From Anthostomella pinea (Eukaryota > Ascomycota > Sordariomycetes > Xylariales > Xylariaceae), in assembly GCA_963556695.1 (NCBI GenBank), contig CAUWAG010000010.1, forward strand, positions 2,294,001-2,358,000: 64,000 nt of DNA, in the 5' to 3' direction. Numbering within the stretch: position 1 is the first letter of the stretch; every line of letters begins with the position of its first letter. Of the stretch, positions 32,652-43,590 are shown in pieces. The notes below the pieces were generated by a model that was given only the letters and a program-made list of their open reading frames with translations, was not told the DNA's origin and ran no database searches. A program made the position numbers and the translations under genes.

Positions 32652-34350
32652 TCAGGGTACACCGGCCGGGATGACGGACGGGTCGCCGCCCAGAGCAGGA
32701 GGAGGGACGGTGGCGTTGCCAGCCAGACCGGTGACTGCATCGTCGGGGTCGGCGCGAACGGAGAGGCGAGCGGTGGCGGCGGCACCATCAGCGGTAGGAA
32801 CACCAGCGTGAAGAACAGGACAAGCAGTCCTTAGTACAGGCTGTGTCCCCACCAACACCCGGCCACGGAAGCAGGGTAGACGGTGGCCAGATTAGCTGCC
32901 CAAGCAGGGCTGATGGACGGTGTGGGAGAGGGAAAGGAATGGGGTGCTGGTGGATAAGGTGGTATCTTCGCTTGATTTCGGGTGTCATCTGGAAGTCTGT
33001 TTGTAGCCAGGCAAGAAACATTCGCGCCCTCTTTAGGCGTTGTCCACACTCCACGTCGTCGTCGGTAGGAAGGCGGCCTTTGCAATGTCTCATGCATCGC
33101 TGAAACAAGGTCTTAAGGCTCTCCTTTTCTCTCTCTACGAGCCTGAGCTTGGCTTGCGGGTTGTCGCCGACAAGGAACACCTCGACAGTGTTTTCGCCAG
33201 TCACGCGAAGACCCGCCTTGGCGAAGCCTCCCGGGCCTTCGCCCATGCCGCAGCCGGGGAAGAAGCAGTTGATTTATTTTTCATTTACTTTTAAGCTCTT
33301 CGACCGGAAGGGAGGAGCCAAACCCGAATACCCCAAAAGACAACAAAAAGCAGAGCCCCGTGAAGCAGTCTCCTCCCGGGTGCAAGTTGACCACATGCTC
33401 CACCAGGCCCTTGTCGGTGCCACCTTGGTACCGGACGCACAGCTGGCAGTTGTACTTGCGGTCGGCAGGGAGAAAAGAAGAGGGCTCGGGCGTGCATAAG
33501 CACCAGCGTCCGCTTTGATGCGGTAGTCGCCTACGTCCTCGCTGACCCGAATTGATAGCATGCCATCCTCGTCCATCCACCACTTTGCCCACCACTTTGC
33601 CAAGGTGAGATCGTCGCACTTTTCGCCCTTCGAGAATAGGGTTCCTTCATCGTCTCGAAGATCCAGGTATTCGTGGTAGTTCATTATGCAAGCGTCCATG
33701 ACACCTAATGGATAAAAACATGTCGTGTCAGTACTTGAGCCCTGCATCGCCGCACAGTTGGCACTTGTACATACCAGTCCGCTGGTTGGTGATTTCGGCG
33801 TTGGCTAGGGCTTCGACGTGCATAAGAACCAGCGTCTGCTTTGATACGCCATACCGCGTACTCAAGGTATGCCCGTTTGTCGACAAAGGCGCCCCAGTAT
33901 TCTTTAGTAGACCCGCAGGTCTACCGAGCACACCAAGCTTCAACCCAGTTTCGTCAGCAGGGTGAAGATGCATGAGGATGGACAAGGTCATGGAGCGAGG
34001 TTCACGATGGGCACGCAAGTGATGAAGCAGAAGAAGAACGCCACTTACATGATGATGTTTGCTATGTTGCTTGCTGGCAGAGAGACTCTGGAGAGAGGGG
34101 TCAATGGTGTGTAGCTTTCCCTGAGTTGCTTGGAAGTTGATCGCTTACTGGAGAGGGTTGAGAAGGTAGGATCCAGGGCCATCGTGACGAGCATCTTGTG
34201 CTGGTTTGCAAGCTCGAGCTCTCCATCGTCCGAAGCCTTGAACTGCAGGATCTTTGCCTTCAACTCTTCGCCGTCAATGGCCATCTGGAAGATGGCGTTT
34301 TGAAGCTCGGCAGGCATGATTTTGTTAAGTTCTCGAAGGATGTAGGCCAT
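32652..34350 (-). pseudogene. Decayed C2H2 zinc-finger locus (locus 2)
   Basis: A mosaic of pieces related to loci 1 and 3, all on the minus strand. From 34350 comes an exon-like frame (MAYILRELNKIMPAELQNAI) with a 61-nt intron (34088-34148) and a further strong GTAAGT near 34050. A module ending YKCQLCGD lies at about 33740-33830. A second copy of the same module (ADRKYNCQLCVRYQGG...HVVNLHPGGD) lies at about 33370-33500 and is split by a 92-bp insertion from CFFPGCGMGEGPGG at about 33260. At 32652-32800 is the Ala-rich segment of locus 1 (TADGAAATARLS). No single splice pattern rebuilds a protein. The upstream frame at about 34400 (LTSAEAA) matches exon 1 of locus 1. Confidence 0.6.
33270..33361. 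mobile_element. 92-bp insertion with 8-bp direct repeat
   Basis: Compared with the paralogous sequence at about 8.26 kb, 92 bp are inserted inside the conserved CFFPGCG finger. The insertion is flanked by GAAGCAGT on both sides (33262-33269 and 33362-33369), like an 8-bp target-site duplication. It has no usable GT..AG at its ends, so it is not a simple intron. Part of it resembles sequence at about 5750-5795. Confidence 0.6.
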
Positions 34351-36481
34351 TATAGCTCTCGATGCCGTGACCTAGCGCCCATGGCCGCCTCTGCACTGGT
34401 TAGTTGCTGTCTACTCCATACTGCCTTGTCGAATTTGCGGAAGATCGTGGGAGGAGGTAGCGGGTTGGGCAAGTCGGCCGACGGTGACAGTGCACTTGGG
34501 AGCGAGAGGCAAGTGGTTATCGCATTGTGTGAGATTTCAAAGTGTTGTGAACTGAAAGAAGAAGAAGAAGTCTGCGGGGTATTTTCGGTTAGTATGGACC
34601 TTCGTGTGAAGGAGATGGACAAGGAACCGAGCACCTATGTGGACATATGCACCCCGCTAGCATGCGCAGACAAGGATGATGAAAGGACGGGTGATCTTAC
34701 CTGGTTCATCATGACCGATGCCATCGTGGCGATGAATGGGCAGTATCCCAACAACTGGTGGTTAATAGGTTGTTGCTGGAAGGGGGAAGAAAAAAGGTGG
34801 AAGGATTTTGTAGATGGTATTGATTTGTGCGATTTTATTATGGGGTCGAAGAGCTTAATTAAAATTGAATCTATCGGAGCGGCCCGAGGCATTGCAATAG
34901 CGGTACAGTGGGCACGTGGCGGTAGGTATCTGGGGAGGTTGGCCGTTGCTGTGAGACGAGCTCAGTCAAGCGCTGTGCCAACTTCCACTGCACCAACAGT
35001 TCAGTGCACTGCGAAGTAAGGGGACGAAAGTATTTCAGCCGAGCCCTCATTAACTCAATTGCCCGGGAAGGAGATGCACACTTGAGTCAAGTTCCTATTG
35101 CACCATATCAAACTCATGATTCCAATGCTGGAATTTGCCCAGGGGGTCAGGCCCCAGAACACAGCCTGCTGCAGCCCTGGGCTGTATTGGTAAGCTATCC
35201 CATCGTAGATGTTCATACTTGTTCAGTTCAGTAGTGAGTAATGAGAATGCATCAGCCTCTTTCTCTATAGTATCAATACTGTTCTAATACTCCTTTCAAG
35301 TACTCAAGCCTTATGGATTGTAGGTAGCCTGGATCGGACCTTTTCCTAGAAAACATGCCCCTTTCCTTGGCCATATCCCGAGAGACGTTATCACATGTGA
35401 ATATCTAGGCCTCACTGTTTCGCGTCTCGGTGTCAAATAGGGCTGCTCGGGATCTATCAAGGACCAAAATAACCCAACCCAGGTCTTCTGTTCTTCAAGA
35501 GCGATTGGCCTGGTATACCAGCTGCTCTCATATTTTGCTACTGGTTTATGTTACGGTATTACATAATACCTCCACATATTTATGTACATATATACCCCTA
35601 GCTTCCCCGTTCTCTTCCGACCTTGCCTCTTCTTCCTTAGATATCGTTGAATCTAGATATTTCAACCCATCAGCCCTGACCAGCGCAGCTGCAGGCCTGA
35701 TTGTCACAATTTAGACCGGGATACTGCTTTGCAGACTGGATCGGCTTGACCATGTTCAACATGCCACTCCGGCCGTCATCGCGAGGAAGAAGTTCGAACA
35801 GACTCCGAAGCTCCCTGGAAAACACCGACGAAGCAGTCTAGATAGAAGTCCCACACAAAATCCGGAATAGGGAAAGCAGTTCGCATGGAACGCCTGCGGC
35901 TACCCGATGCCTCAGTATAGATAACCAACCAGCAGCTTTAACAGCAAACGGTAGGAGCCGCGGTTCATGCAAGGAGTCGACGCTAGGCAGCTTCTGGGTG
36001 TCTGTCATATACCGTTTGAACGGCCCGGGTGGCGAGCTGCGGGATGCGGGATGCGCGGCACCCTTACGGCCGGGAGGTACTTGGCAACAAAGACGATGGC
36101 GCAAGGGGGTGGGGGGCAGGTTTCATTGGTGATACCGCGACGCGTTGCGACTCCAAACGTGGTATTGCCCATGTCTGAAGGAGCATCATGTCACACCGCT
36201 TTCTTTCTTGTCTTTCTTGGACGATGGGTGACAGCAGCAGTGACTGGTCAAATTGACTGGTCAGATTGAGAGAATGGCTGTCAGGGTACTAGGCATGCTA
36301 ATGTCTGTTTGCGGTGCACCCCTGGGGCCTGTACGGTGCTGGTATTTAACCTGGCTCCCCCAGCATCGCCCGAGCTGGCACTCGGTTATATTCAGGCTCT
36401 CTGCCCGGCCGGGACGATGGGAGAGGAGAAAACACATGATATTTGACTCCATCACTGTCTAGCATTGATCCCGACTTCAAG
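34351..36481. other. Intergenic, no confident gene
   Basis: An ATG followed by a good splice donor (MASVMMNQ, then GTAAGATC, near 34710 on the minus strand) could be an upstream exon of locus 2. A long plus-strand frame (34198-35019) is antisense to it and not supported. 35020-36481 shows nothing recognisable. Confidence 0.45.
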
Positions 36482-38367
36482 ATGGACGAAAGCAGCCTGG
36501 CTAAGCTTAGAAATACGAGTTTCCTATACGGACTGGGCGTGTCCTTTGTTGTCTACCTGTTCGTTTCATACACTGTAACGTGGCTCAGGCTCCGTCACAT
36601 CAACGGGCCCCTCCTGGCCAAGTTCTCATACTTTTGGCTCTTCAGCGTATCGTTGAAAGGCAAGCAAGCGCTCTACTCGCGGCAAGTCATCGACAAGCAT
36701 GGCCCACTGGTTCGCATAGGTCCGAATGACCTTCTCACCGACGACGTGGAGGTCATTCGCCGCATGAATGGGGCTCGATCGAAGTACGGTCGGTCCAATT
36801 GGTATCATGCTATGCGCATGGTGTGTATAACTCTAGATCCCTATACCGACTCCAACGCAAAGAGCCAGCGACACCACTGACGCGGCGCAGGACCCCTATC
36901 AAGACAGCTTGTTCAGCATCATGGACACACCAACACACGACAAGCTCAAAGCCCAGCTATCATTCGGCTACGGAGGAAAAGAGAACCCCGAAATCGAAGA
37001 CGGCGTCAACCTCCAGATCCAGCACTGGCTTGACCTCATCCGACGGAAGTACACCTCGAACGAGACGGACTTCAGACCCATGGACTTTGCGAGGGTCACG
37101 GGGTACTTCACGCTGGACGCCATCACGAAGATAGCGTATGGGAAGGAATTCGGCTACCTCGCCACCGAGTCGGACGTCTACGACTACATGGAGACGATGG
37201 AGGGCAACGTGCCCAAACTCGCCTTGTTCTCCGAGATACCTGCCATGGGGAAATTGCTCTTCAGTCACACGGCTCTGAAACTCATTGGGCCGAAGTTGAC
37301 GGACAAGACTGGTATTGGCAAGCTCATGGCGTAAGTACTTACCAACGCCGCCGTCTGGGCGTGGGATGTTGGTTGACTAAAGTAACATGCAGCGTGGCCC
37401 ACGACGTTGTCGGGGAGAGATTCGGCGCCAATCCAAAGATACGTCAGGATATGCTGGTATAGCCCCTTTACGCGCCCTCCTGTACGACCAACGCTGACCA
37501 CGCGCAGGGCTCGTTCCTCCGCCACGGCATCTCCCAGCGACAGGCCGAGTCAGAAGTGATGTTCCAGATCGTCGCAGGGTCCGACACGACCGCAACCGCC
37601 CTCAGAGGCACAATGCTTCTCATACTCCTGACACCGCGCGTCTACCGCTGTTTGCAACAGGAGATAGATACTGCCGTAACCGAGGGTCGGCTGTCAACGC
37701 CCATGAAGGCGGACGAAGCCAAGCAGCTCAGATACCTGCAGGTGAGACTCCCTCCAAACCCCTTGAGCATTAGGTATGACGACACGCACTAAGCGCCCCA
37801 CGCACGAACACAGGCCGTCATCAACGAGGGCCTCCGCCTCAGCAACCCCTTCACGGCGCTGTCGATGAAAGAGGTGCCGCCCGAGGGCGACACCATCCAC
37901 GGGCACTTCATCCCGGGCGGGACGCGCATCGGGCTCAGCATCTCGTCGATCCACCGATCCAAAGCAATCTTCGGCGCCGACGCCGAGGTGTTCCGACCCG
38001 AGCGGTGGCTTTTGCAGGAGGTGGAGGGCAAAGGCAGGGAGGAACAGGACTACCGCTACCGCGAGATGGCGCAGGCGGTGGATCTGACGTTCGGGTACGG
38101 GCGGTGGGCGTGCAGCGGGAAGGCTGTGGCGTTCATGGAGCTGAACAAGGTCTTCGTTGAGGTGAGTTTGTTTTTTTGGAGTAGCTATCTCCTGCAATTG
38201 AGTTGAGGTGGTGTGGGTGTGGCCTTGCTGACGCAGGACAGCTTCTGCGCAACTTCGATTTCCAGTTGGTCGACCCTGTCAACCCGATTAAAATCTGGAA
38301 CCATAACCTGAGCTTCCAGAACGGCATGTGGGTGCGCATCACGGAGCGCCGTGCGCCCACGACCTAG
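36482..38367 (+). CDS. Cytochrome P450 monooxygenase
   Basis: Six exons (36482-36820, 36891-37330, 37393-37456, 37508-37741, 37814-38161, 38242-38367), all in phase, giving 516 residues. The N-terminal membrane anchor is FLYGLGVSFVVYLFVSYTV. The oxygen-binding I-helix is AGSDTTAT (about 304-311), the K-helix ExxR is EGLR (364-367), the PERF region is FRPERW, and the heme loop FGYGRWACSG has its Cys near 459. It is a microsomal, CPR-dependent class II type enzyme, similar to fungal pisatin-demethylase-like P450s in layout. The substrate is unknown. It is not adjacent to a polyketide or peptide synthase. The 3' end is convergent with the cutinase gene, 134 bp apart. Confidence 0.93.
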
Positions 38368-38500
38368 TGGTGTTGCGAAAGCAGTGTTGTGATGAGTGAA
38401 GCCTGCATGAGCATGCTTGTGGACAGATCAGGTTGACGTTCGCGATGAGCCGGTCATGCATGCTAAAGTGAGAGAGAGAAAGAAGGGGGTATATGATATA

Positions 38501-39624
38501 TTACATATTACGTTCATTATGCGACCGCGATAACATGCCTATACCGCCATGAAAGCCTAAAAAGCCCAATGTCACCAACGTGACGAGGCCCGTAAAGCCT
38601 CGCACGACTCCCGTCGCGTCTCCACCTCTCGACCTGGCGGCGCCGGACGTAGCTGTGGGCATGGTGTTGCTAAAGGTGGCGGTGGCCTCCGGAAGCAGCA
38701 AGTTACCGGCGGAGCCGGTCGAGAGTGTCGCTGTCGCGCTGGGGTCTTGGCTGGCACTCGTCGACGATGCCGATCTCGTCGCTAGAGATGTCGAGCTGGT
38801 GGATGTTGTACTACTCTCCGAAGTGGAAGAGGATGTCGTGGTGGTGGTTGTTCCATTGACCATGGACTGCACCCACGCGCCCGCTGTGTCCGTGTACTTG
38901 TCGAAGTAGTTCAGGTGGTCAGCGACATTGGTGGTGCGGGTTCCGTCGCCCACGGCGCATATGGGGTCGTCGAACTGGCAGTAGTCCTGCAAGACGGCGG
39001 CGAAGTTGTTTAGAGCAGCGAGCTGGTCCCCGGTCCGGGGCAGCAGTCCGCTGAACGGGGAACCTTCCACTTCGTCGTAAGATTGCTCGGCGGTGTGGCG
39101 TGGGTTACCGAATATTATGGCCGCAGCGACTATTTCATCGTCAGTAACGCGATCTCGACCATGTATACGCACGGGACGGCGAACTCACTCTTGTTTCCCG
39201 GGGCCGAGTTCACGTCGAGCCCAGAGCTCGTCGTGGTGGTGCATCCATTGTAGAATGTGCCACCTCCACCGCCCAGGATGTCGCCGACCACATGGGAGCC
39301 CTGCGAGTAACCGCTGATGACGAGTTTGGCATCGGGACACCGCTTGTTATAGGCGGTTATCTGCTTGACACCGGCAGCACGGCCGGCGTCGACGTCGGTG
39401 CAATAGTTGTCCTCCAGAGCATTGGTAAATTGTATGTCCTCGTAGTCGCAGCTGCTCAGGCCCCCGCAGACGGCGTCGACTATCTTGCTCTGGCGGCCTG
39501 GGTACGGCTCGTTGTTCCCGCGGGCGAGGAAGATGTGGACGTCGGTGCACGTGTCTAGGCCGGTGGATTGCGCGCTGGCAAGCGCCGAGAAGACGGCGGC
39601 TGAGACGAGAGCCGCGCGTCTCAT
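38501..39624 (-). CDS. Cutinase/CE5 esterase with Ser/Thr-rich tail
   Basis: Two exons (39189-39624 and 38501-39129) around a 59-nt intron (GTGAGT..TTACTGAC..ATAG) give 354 residues. Signal peptide 1-18 (MRRAALVSAAVFSALASA), then a CE5 alpha/beta-hydrolase: nucleophile GYSQG (Ser107), catalytic Asp region DDPICAVGD, His in DHLNYF, and conserved cysteine pairs. After about residue 240 there is a long Ser/Thr stretch and a hydrophobic C-terminal segment (GFTGLVTLVTLGFLGF) with a short hydrophilic end, suggesting a wall-linked or GPI-anchored enzyme. It would hydrolyse cutin-like esters or acetyl-xylan outside the cell. The internal Met matching the signal peptide is chosen over an upstream in-frame Met at 39687. 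Confidence 0.92.
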
Positions 39625-40912
39625 ATTGACGGGCGCGCCCGACACTGATGAAGTTGAATAAGACATCGGAGAAGTAACAGAACGCAATTACGTCTAACGA
39701 GTGACACGAATCGAAGCCACAGACCCAATAACGAAACGAAAGCCAGGAATACTTGAAGAAACGACGCGACGAACAGCACAGACAGCCAAGAATGAATCAA
39801 ACATCTCGAACCTCAGAAAAAGATCGGACGAGAGCCTTCTTTTCAACGCTCGCGTCAAAGACAAGATAGGGCCCCCACTGATACTGCCCGTCGGATTCCC
39901 CGGGGCCAACTTCCAAGAGCCAAATGACATGTGGACCGGCAGATAAGGAAACCCCATAACCCGCCCCGGTCAGAGACACAGAGCTGCAACGATCTCCAGA
40001 GTCCAGGGCAGTTATTATTTAGAGTGCTAGATCTCCATCATCTTTATTATTATTACACATACCGCAAACGCCACTCGCTCTGAACGACCGCAGTCCTCAC
40101 CACCTTTGGCTTCTCCCCGGATAGGAAGGCGCGAGCATTATCGGCATTGTGGTCGTCGCTGTTGTCCATGGAATCATGAATGCTGCCCGGCCCGCAACTA
40201 CTAATCAAGTGTCCGGGATAGCTTGCAAATCGGGTATAACCTCTTTTTCTTTGCGGAGATATCATCCTATTCTTTTTTAGATGTACTATTCGCCGCTCGC
40301 GTCATCAACAGTCGAGCTCGTGTCCACTATCCACCGAGGACACGCACTCCACGTCGCTCGCCCCGAGTCGGTCAGTGTCGATTCTCTTTCCTGCCCCCAC
40401 CTGTCATCAAAGATGGTATGATGGCCGAGTGGCTATTTTAGAAACAGAGTCAAAGCTGGAGTCTAAGCTGGAGTCTAAGCTGGAGTCTAAGCTGGAGTCT
40501 AAGCTGGAGCTCGCAATCTCCGTTGCGATGAGGAACACAGATGAGAGGCTCTGGTACGGGGGCAATAGAAGTGCGATACTGGCCCAGACTTGGTGATTAG
40601 AAGAGGTGGACGTTGCTGCTCCGCCCCCCCCCCCCCCCCCCCGTTTGGGTATGGAGTTGGGACGGGGTCCACTGACCATATTACATTCGCTCTAGTCACC
40701 CCAATTTGGGGAGGAGTTAAAGATTTATTTTTCTACGGGGGACTGCCTACTAGACGGTAGAAGATAGATGCGATAGAAATCACCACCACTCATACACTAT
40801 ACATAAGTCTTGATATCTGCCGTGAGGTACCTCTAGGTTAATTATCCCATCCGGTCCTCAGGAATCTAAGAGCGACCTTACAAGCTGCCTGATATCCAGT
40901 ACCCCGAAACAC
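39625..40912. other. Intergenic with simple repeats
   Basis: No gene. It contains a 12-bp repeat at 40453-40509, a C19 run at 40624-40642, and at about 40420-40437 a GATGGCCGAGTGGC motif like the 5' end of a tRNA-Ser/Leu without the rest. Confidence 0.55.
40453..40509. repeat. 12-bp tandem repeat
   Basis: Four perfect AAGCTGGAGTCT units and a partial fifth. Confidence 0.92.
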
Positions 40913-41450
40913 CTAGACCTTCGCCTCAACAATCTGCCCATCGTCCACGAAAACAGTCTCGAACCCGACCTGAATGCTCGCCCGGTCCATATCAATCCAG
41001 CCGTCCTCCTTGTCCTGGACCTCGCTATCCCACTCCGGGTCCGCCAACATGTTTCTCAGGTCGTCGGGACTGCGGACCCAGTAGGACGTGGTCACGTCGA
41101 AGTCGGCCATCTGCCATCCAGGCTTCGGGCGGGTCTCCTGCAGGTCGTTGTGGAACTGCTGGCGCATGAATGAGGGTGTGAGGAACTACACGGTTGGTTT
41201 CTATGTCAGCCAGAGAGAGACGACTCACGAGGCATCGTGGATGTATTGGTTCGATGCTGGGCATGCCTACTACGTACCAATGAATAGCGGAAGACATTGT
41301 GCTTGTGCACCAGTCTGACCATGCGCGGCCGGTGCACTTCCTGGTACCACTTCATGAACTCTTCATCGCTCCTTTTTGGGTGCTTGTAATGCTGGACCGT
41401 GAATTTCAGGATCTGCTGAGGGCTTCCTGGGAAGCTGGGGGCTCGCTCAT
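40913..41450 (-). pseudogene. EthD-domain protein, one-base frameshift near the start
   Basis: Exons 41278-41450 and 40913-41185, with a 92-nt intron (GTACGT..GTGTAG). The frame reads QQILKFTVQHYKHPKRSDEE...KWYQEVHRPRMVRL, then FLTPSFMRQQFHNDLQETRP...YWVRSPDDLRNMLADPEW and ends FVDDGQIVEAKV, a typical small (about 145 residue) fungal EthD/dimeric alpha-beta-barrel protein. Family members act as polyketide decarboxylases or dehydratases in pigment pathways. The only ATG is one base out of phase: the run at 41437-41441 has five Gs where six would restore the frame. It may be a true pseudogene or a homopolymer error. No polyketide synthase is near. Confidence 0.82.
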
Positions 41451-41642
41451 GTTGAATGTTTAGATGGGGGGGCGTTTGATCGTGGCGATGGAGATTCGGG
41501 AAGTGAGAAGAATTCGTAGATTTTGCTTTTTGAGCGAATCTACAGGTTTCTTACATTGTTACAGTATCAGGAAACCCCGCTCTGGTTTGCCAGCCTTCCC
41601 TTCCAAGCCTCCTTGCTTATGTTGGTTCTCAAGTTGTTGGTG

Positions 41643-41710
41643 CCCAGACGGTGGTTCCCAGACGGTGGTTCCCAGACTGTTGGTTCCAACTGTTGGTTCC
41701 CAGCCTGTTG
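41643..41710. repeat. 15-bp imperfect tandem repeat
   Basis: Two perfect and about two degenerate units of CCAGACGGTGGTTCC. Confidence 0.85.
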
Positions 41711-42144
41711 GCCATGGCCCGTTTGCTGCCTGCAGATCCAATATCCCATACCAGTCTTCTGGCCTCATTGGCTCCGGAACTGCCGGAAGCGCGTCCAACA
41801 GGCTGCAACAGTAGGCACGTTATTGTGCGACAAGATATCCTAGGGTGATCCCTCGACTCTGTCCAAGCCTCGATTCACCATTGGAGGATCGGGGTTTTGC
41901 GCGGTGTATGCAATCATAGCCGTCGTAACACAGCCCCCTTCCGCATTTCCTTCCAGGTTGCGTGAATATAGAATTGATGCAGTACCCTGCGAAAGTAGGG
42001 CTGCTGTGACCATTGTCACCACGTATCCCTCTACCGCCGTTGGACCAGTCTGGGGCGAGGGGAATACGTAGTCGTCAGCTTTCCCAATGAGCCCAAACCC
42101 AACAACGGCCTGATGAGCCAATCCGGGAGTACCTTATCGAACAT

Positions 42145-42163
42145 TAACCCTAACCCTAACCCC
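42145..42163. repeat. Interstitial telomere-like repeat (TAACCC)x3
   Basis: Three consecutive TAACCC units, the complement of the fungal telomere repeat TTAGGG, inside gene-bearing DNA. Confidence 0.85.
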
Positions 42164-42534
42164 GAGAGACATCTGAGCGGCAGGGTAAATCCGACTCGCC
42201 ACACCTTGGCCAGTTTGGCTTTACCGTGATATCTCGCTACAAGCTCGCTAAGCAACACCACGTCCACCATTCTGGATCATGTCAGTCGGCACATTTGGTT
42301 ATCATACACACCGTACAAGCTGGCAGAGCGACCTAAAAAAAAGGCAAGCAGAGGAGCTCCAAGTGTACAAGGTCTTAGTCCAGCCGTATGTTCCTCGCTG
42401 CTGTCACTATGGAGTTCCCACACATTTCCATGGCAAGGGGATAGCTGCAGTTGCAGGGACAATATGATCATCTGTCATTGATTGACCAGCACCTGGATTC
42501 TCAATATATACACTCTCGCCTTGTTCTGCCCCGT

Positions 42535-43304
42535 CTACTTTCTCTCGGCGGCCACTGGCTCCCACATCGCAATCTTCGACTTTGTGCTAGACGTGGACAT
42601 GCGTCAGTAAATCCGAAATGCTCCCATTATGGTGTCTGAGTCACGTACGTGCTGTATGGCGTGTATGCTCCTCGGCCCAAGGTGTAGTTCGGGATGGTCT
42701 TGGCATCGCGGTCCTCCCATGGCCGTCTTTGGTATGATATCGAGGGGTCCTGACTGGGAGCCTTGTCGACGGCGTAAGACATCCAGGCATGCCAGCCCGG
42801 TTCAATCTGGGATCTGCATTTCGTATTAGTCGAGCTTGTCGGTGTTTGGTAACCATCGTGGCAGATCATACGCATCAAAGTCGTGCAACTTGTAGTCCAC
42901 CCATCTTGTTCGAACTGCCATATATCAGTGCCTGGTGAGTCGAGGTAGGTAATGCTCGCCTCTGGTACATACGAGGTAGTTCTTCGTTGTTCTCGTAGTA
43001 CTTGTTGCCGAATCGGTCGGAACCGATCAATGTACCGGCTTTGGTGTCGCCTGTGGCCACATCAGCACTTCGCGGAGGTTTCGGTGTTCGGTCGTCCAGG
43101 CGCACCGATGTACTGTTTCGAGAGAATCGGTGGATTAGCTGCCGTGGGTAAAGGCTACGTGGCGGGTTCGACGTACGTTCATTTGGCGCCAGGAGTCCTG
43201 TTGCGCGGTATGTTAGCAGTAGTCCGGAGCTCGGTCAAGACGTGACAACTCACCTTTAAACCCGCCTTCCACAGGTTAGTGAGGGTTCTCGTGATGTACG
43301 ACAT
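42535..43304 (-). CDS. Complex I accessory subunit NDUFA12 (B17.2)
   Basis: Seven exons (43254-43304, 43177-43197, 43106-43112, 42973-43050, 42872-42914, 42649-42813, 42535-42586), in phase, give 138 residues. The spliced protein carries family hallmarks: ITRTLTNLWKAGLK, NYIGDTKAGTLIGSDRFGNK, EELPLRTRWVDYK, QIEPGWHAWMSY and the C-terminal MWEPVAAERK. It is a peripheral subunit of NADH:ubiquinone oxidoreductase in the mitochondrial inner membrane. Six introns of 55-64 nt in so small a gene is dense; exon 3 has only 7 nt and exon 2 only 21 nt, yet both are required to encode the conserved RQMNYIGDTK segment. Divergent from the phosphatidylglycerophosphate synthase gene. Confidence 0.93.
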
Positions 43305-43590
43305 GGTGGGCGAGGCTCAATTGGGGTTCCGCGCCTGGCTGATGATGATGTCGGAAGTGATTAGGTGACGATGGATGGAGCTCTTTGATGCTTCAGCATT
43401 GGAGATGGAGCACAGACCAGGCGCGGGTCGGCTAATACACGGCTGAATATGCTTGTATCGAAGTACCGGCATGACGCTGCACCTACCCCTGTCAACATGA
43501 ACTTGAAGAAGATCTGGAAGCTGCCGATATTTGGGAAACCCAAGTCTGTCCAGTGATGCGTGACTGCTAATACCTCGAGCATCCGCTGCC
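43305..43590. promoter_or_regulatory. Divergent promoter of NDUFA12 and PGS1 genes
   Basis: 286 bp separate the two start codons. Any 5' UTRs and promoters of both mitochondrial genes must fit here or overlap. I see no confident TATA box. Confidence 0.65.

Larger units (their letters stand above)
41451..42534. other. Intergenic with repeat and telomere-like motif
   Basis: No gene. A 15-bp imperfect repeat (CCAGACGGTGGTTCC) lies at 41643-41710 and a short telomere-like array at 42145-42163. Confidence 0.6.

Noticed and set aside
34198..35019. 273-codon plus-strand frame
   Set aside because: Lies opposite exon-like sequence of zinc-finger locus 2; no start context or domain.
40422..40440. tRNA-Ser/Leu 5' half-like motif (GATGGCCGAGTGGC)
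   Set aside because: Only about 14 bases match and no T arm follows; probably chance.
36482..41450. Secondary-metabolite cluster (P450 plus EthD protein)
   Set aside because: No backbone synthase, regulator or transporter is present and a cutinase gene lies between them.
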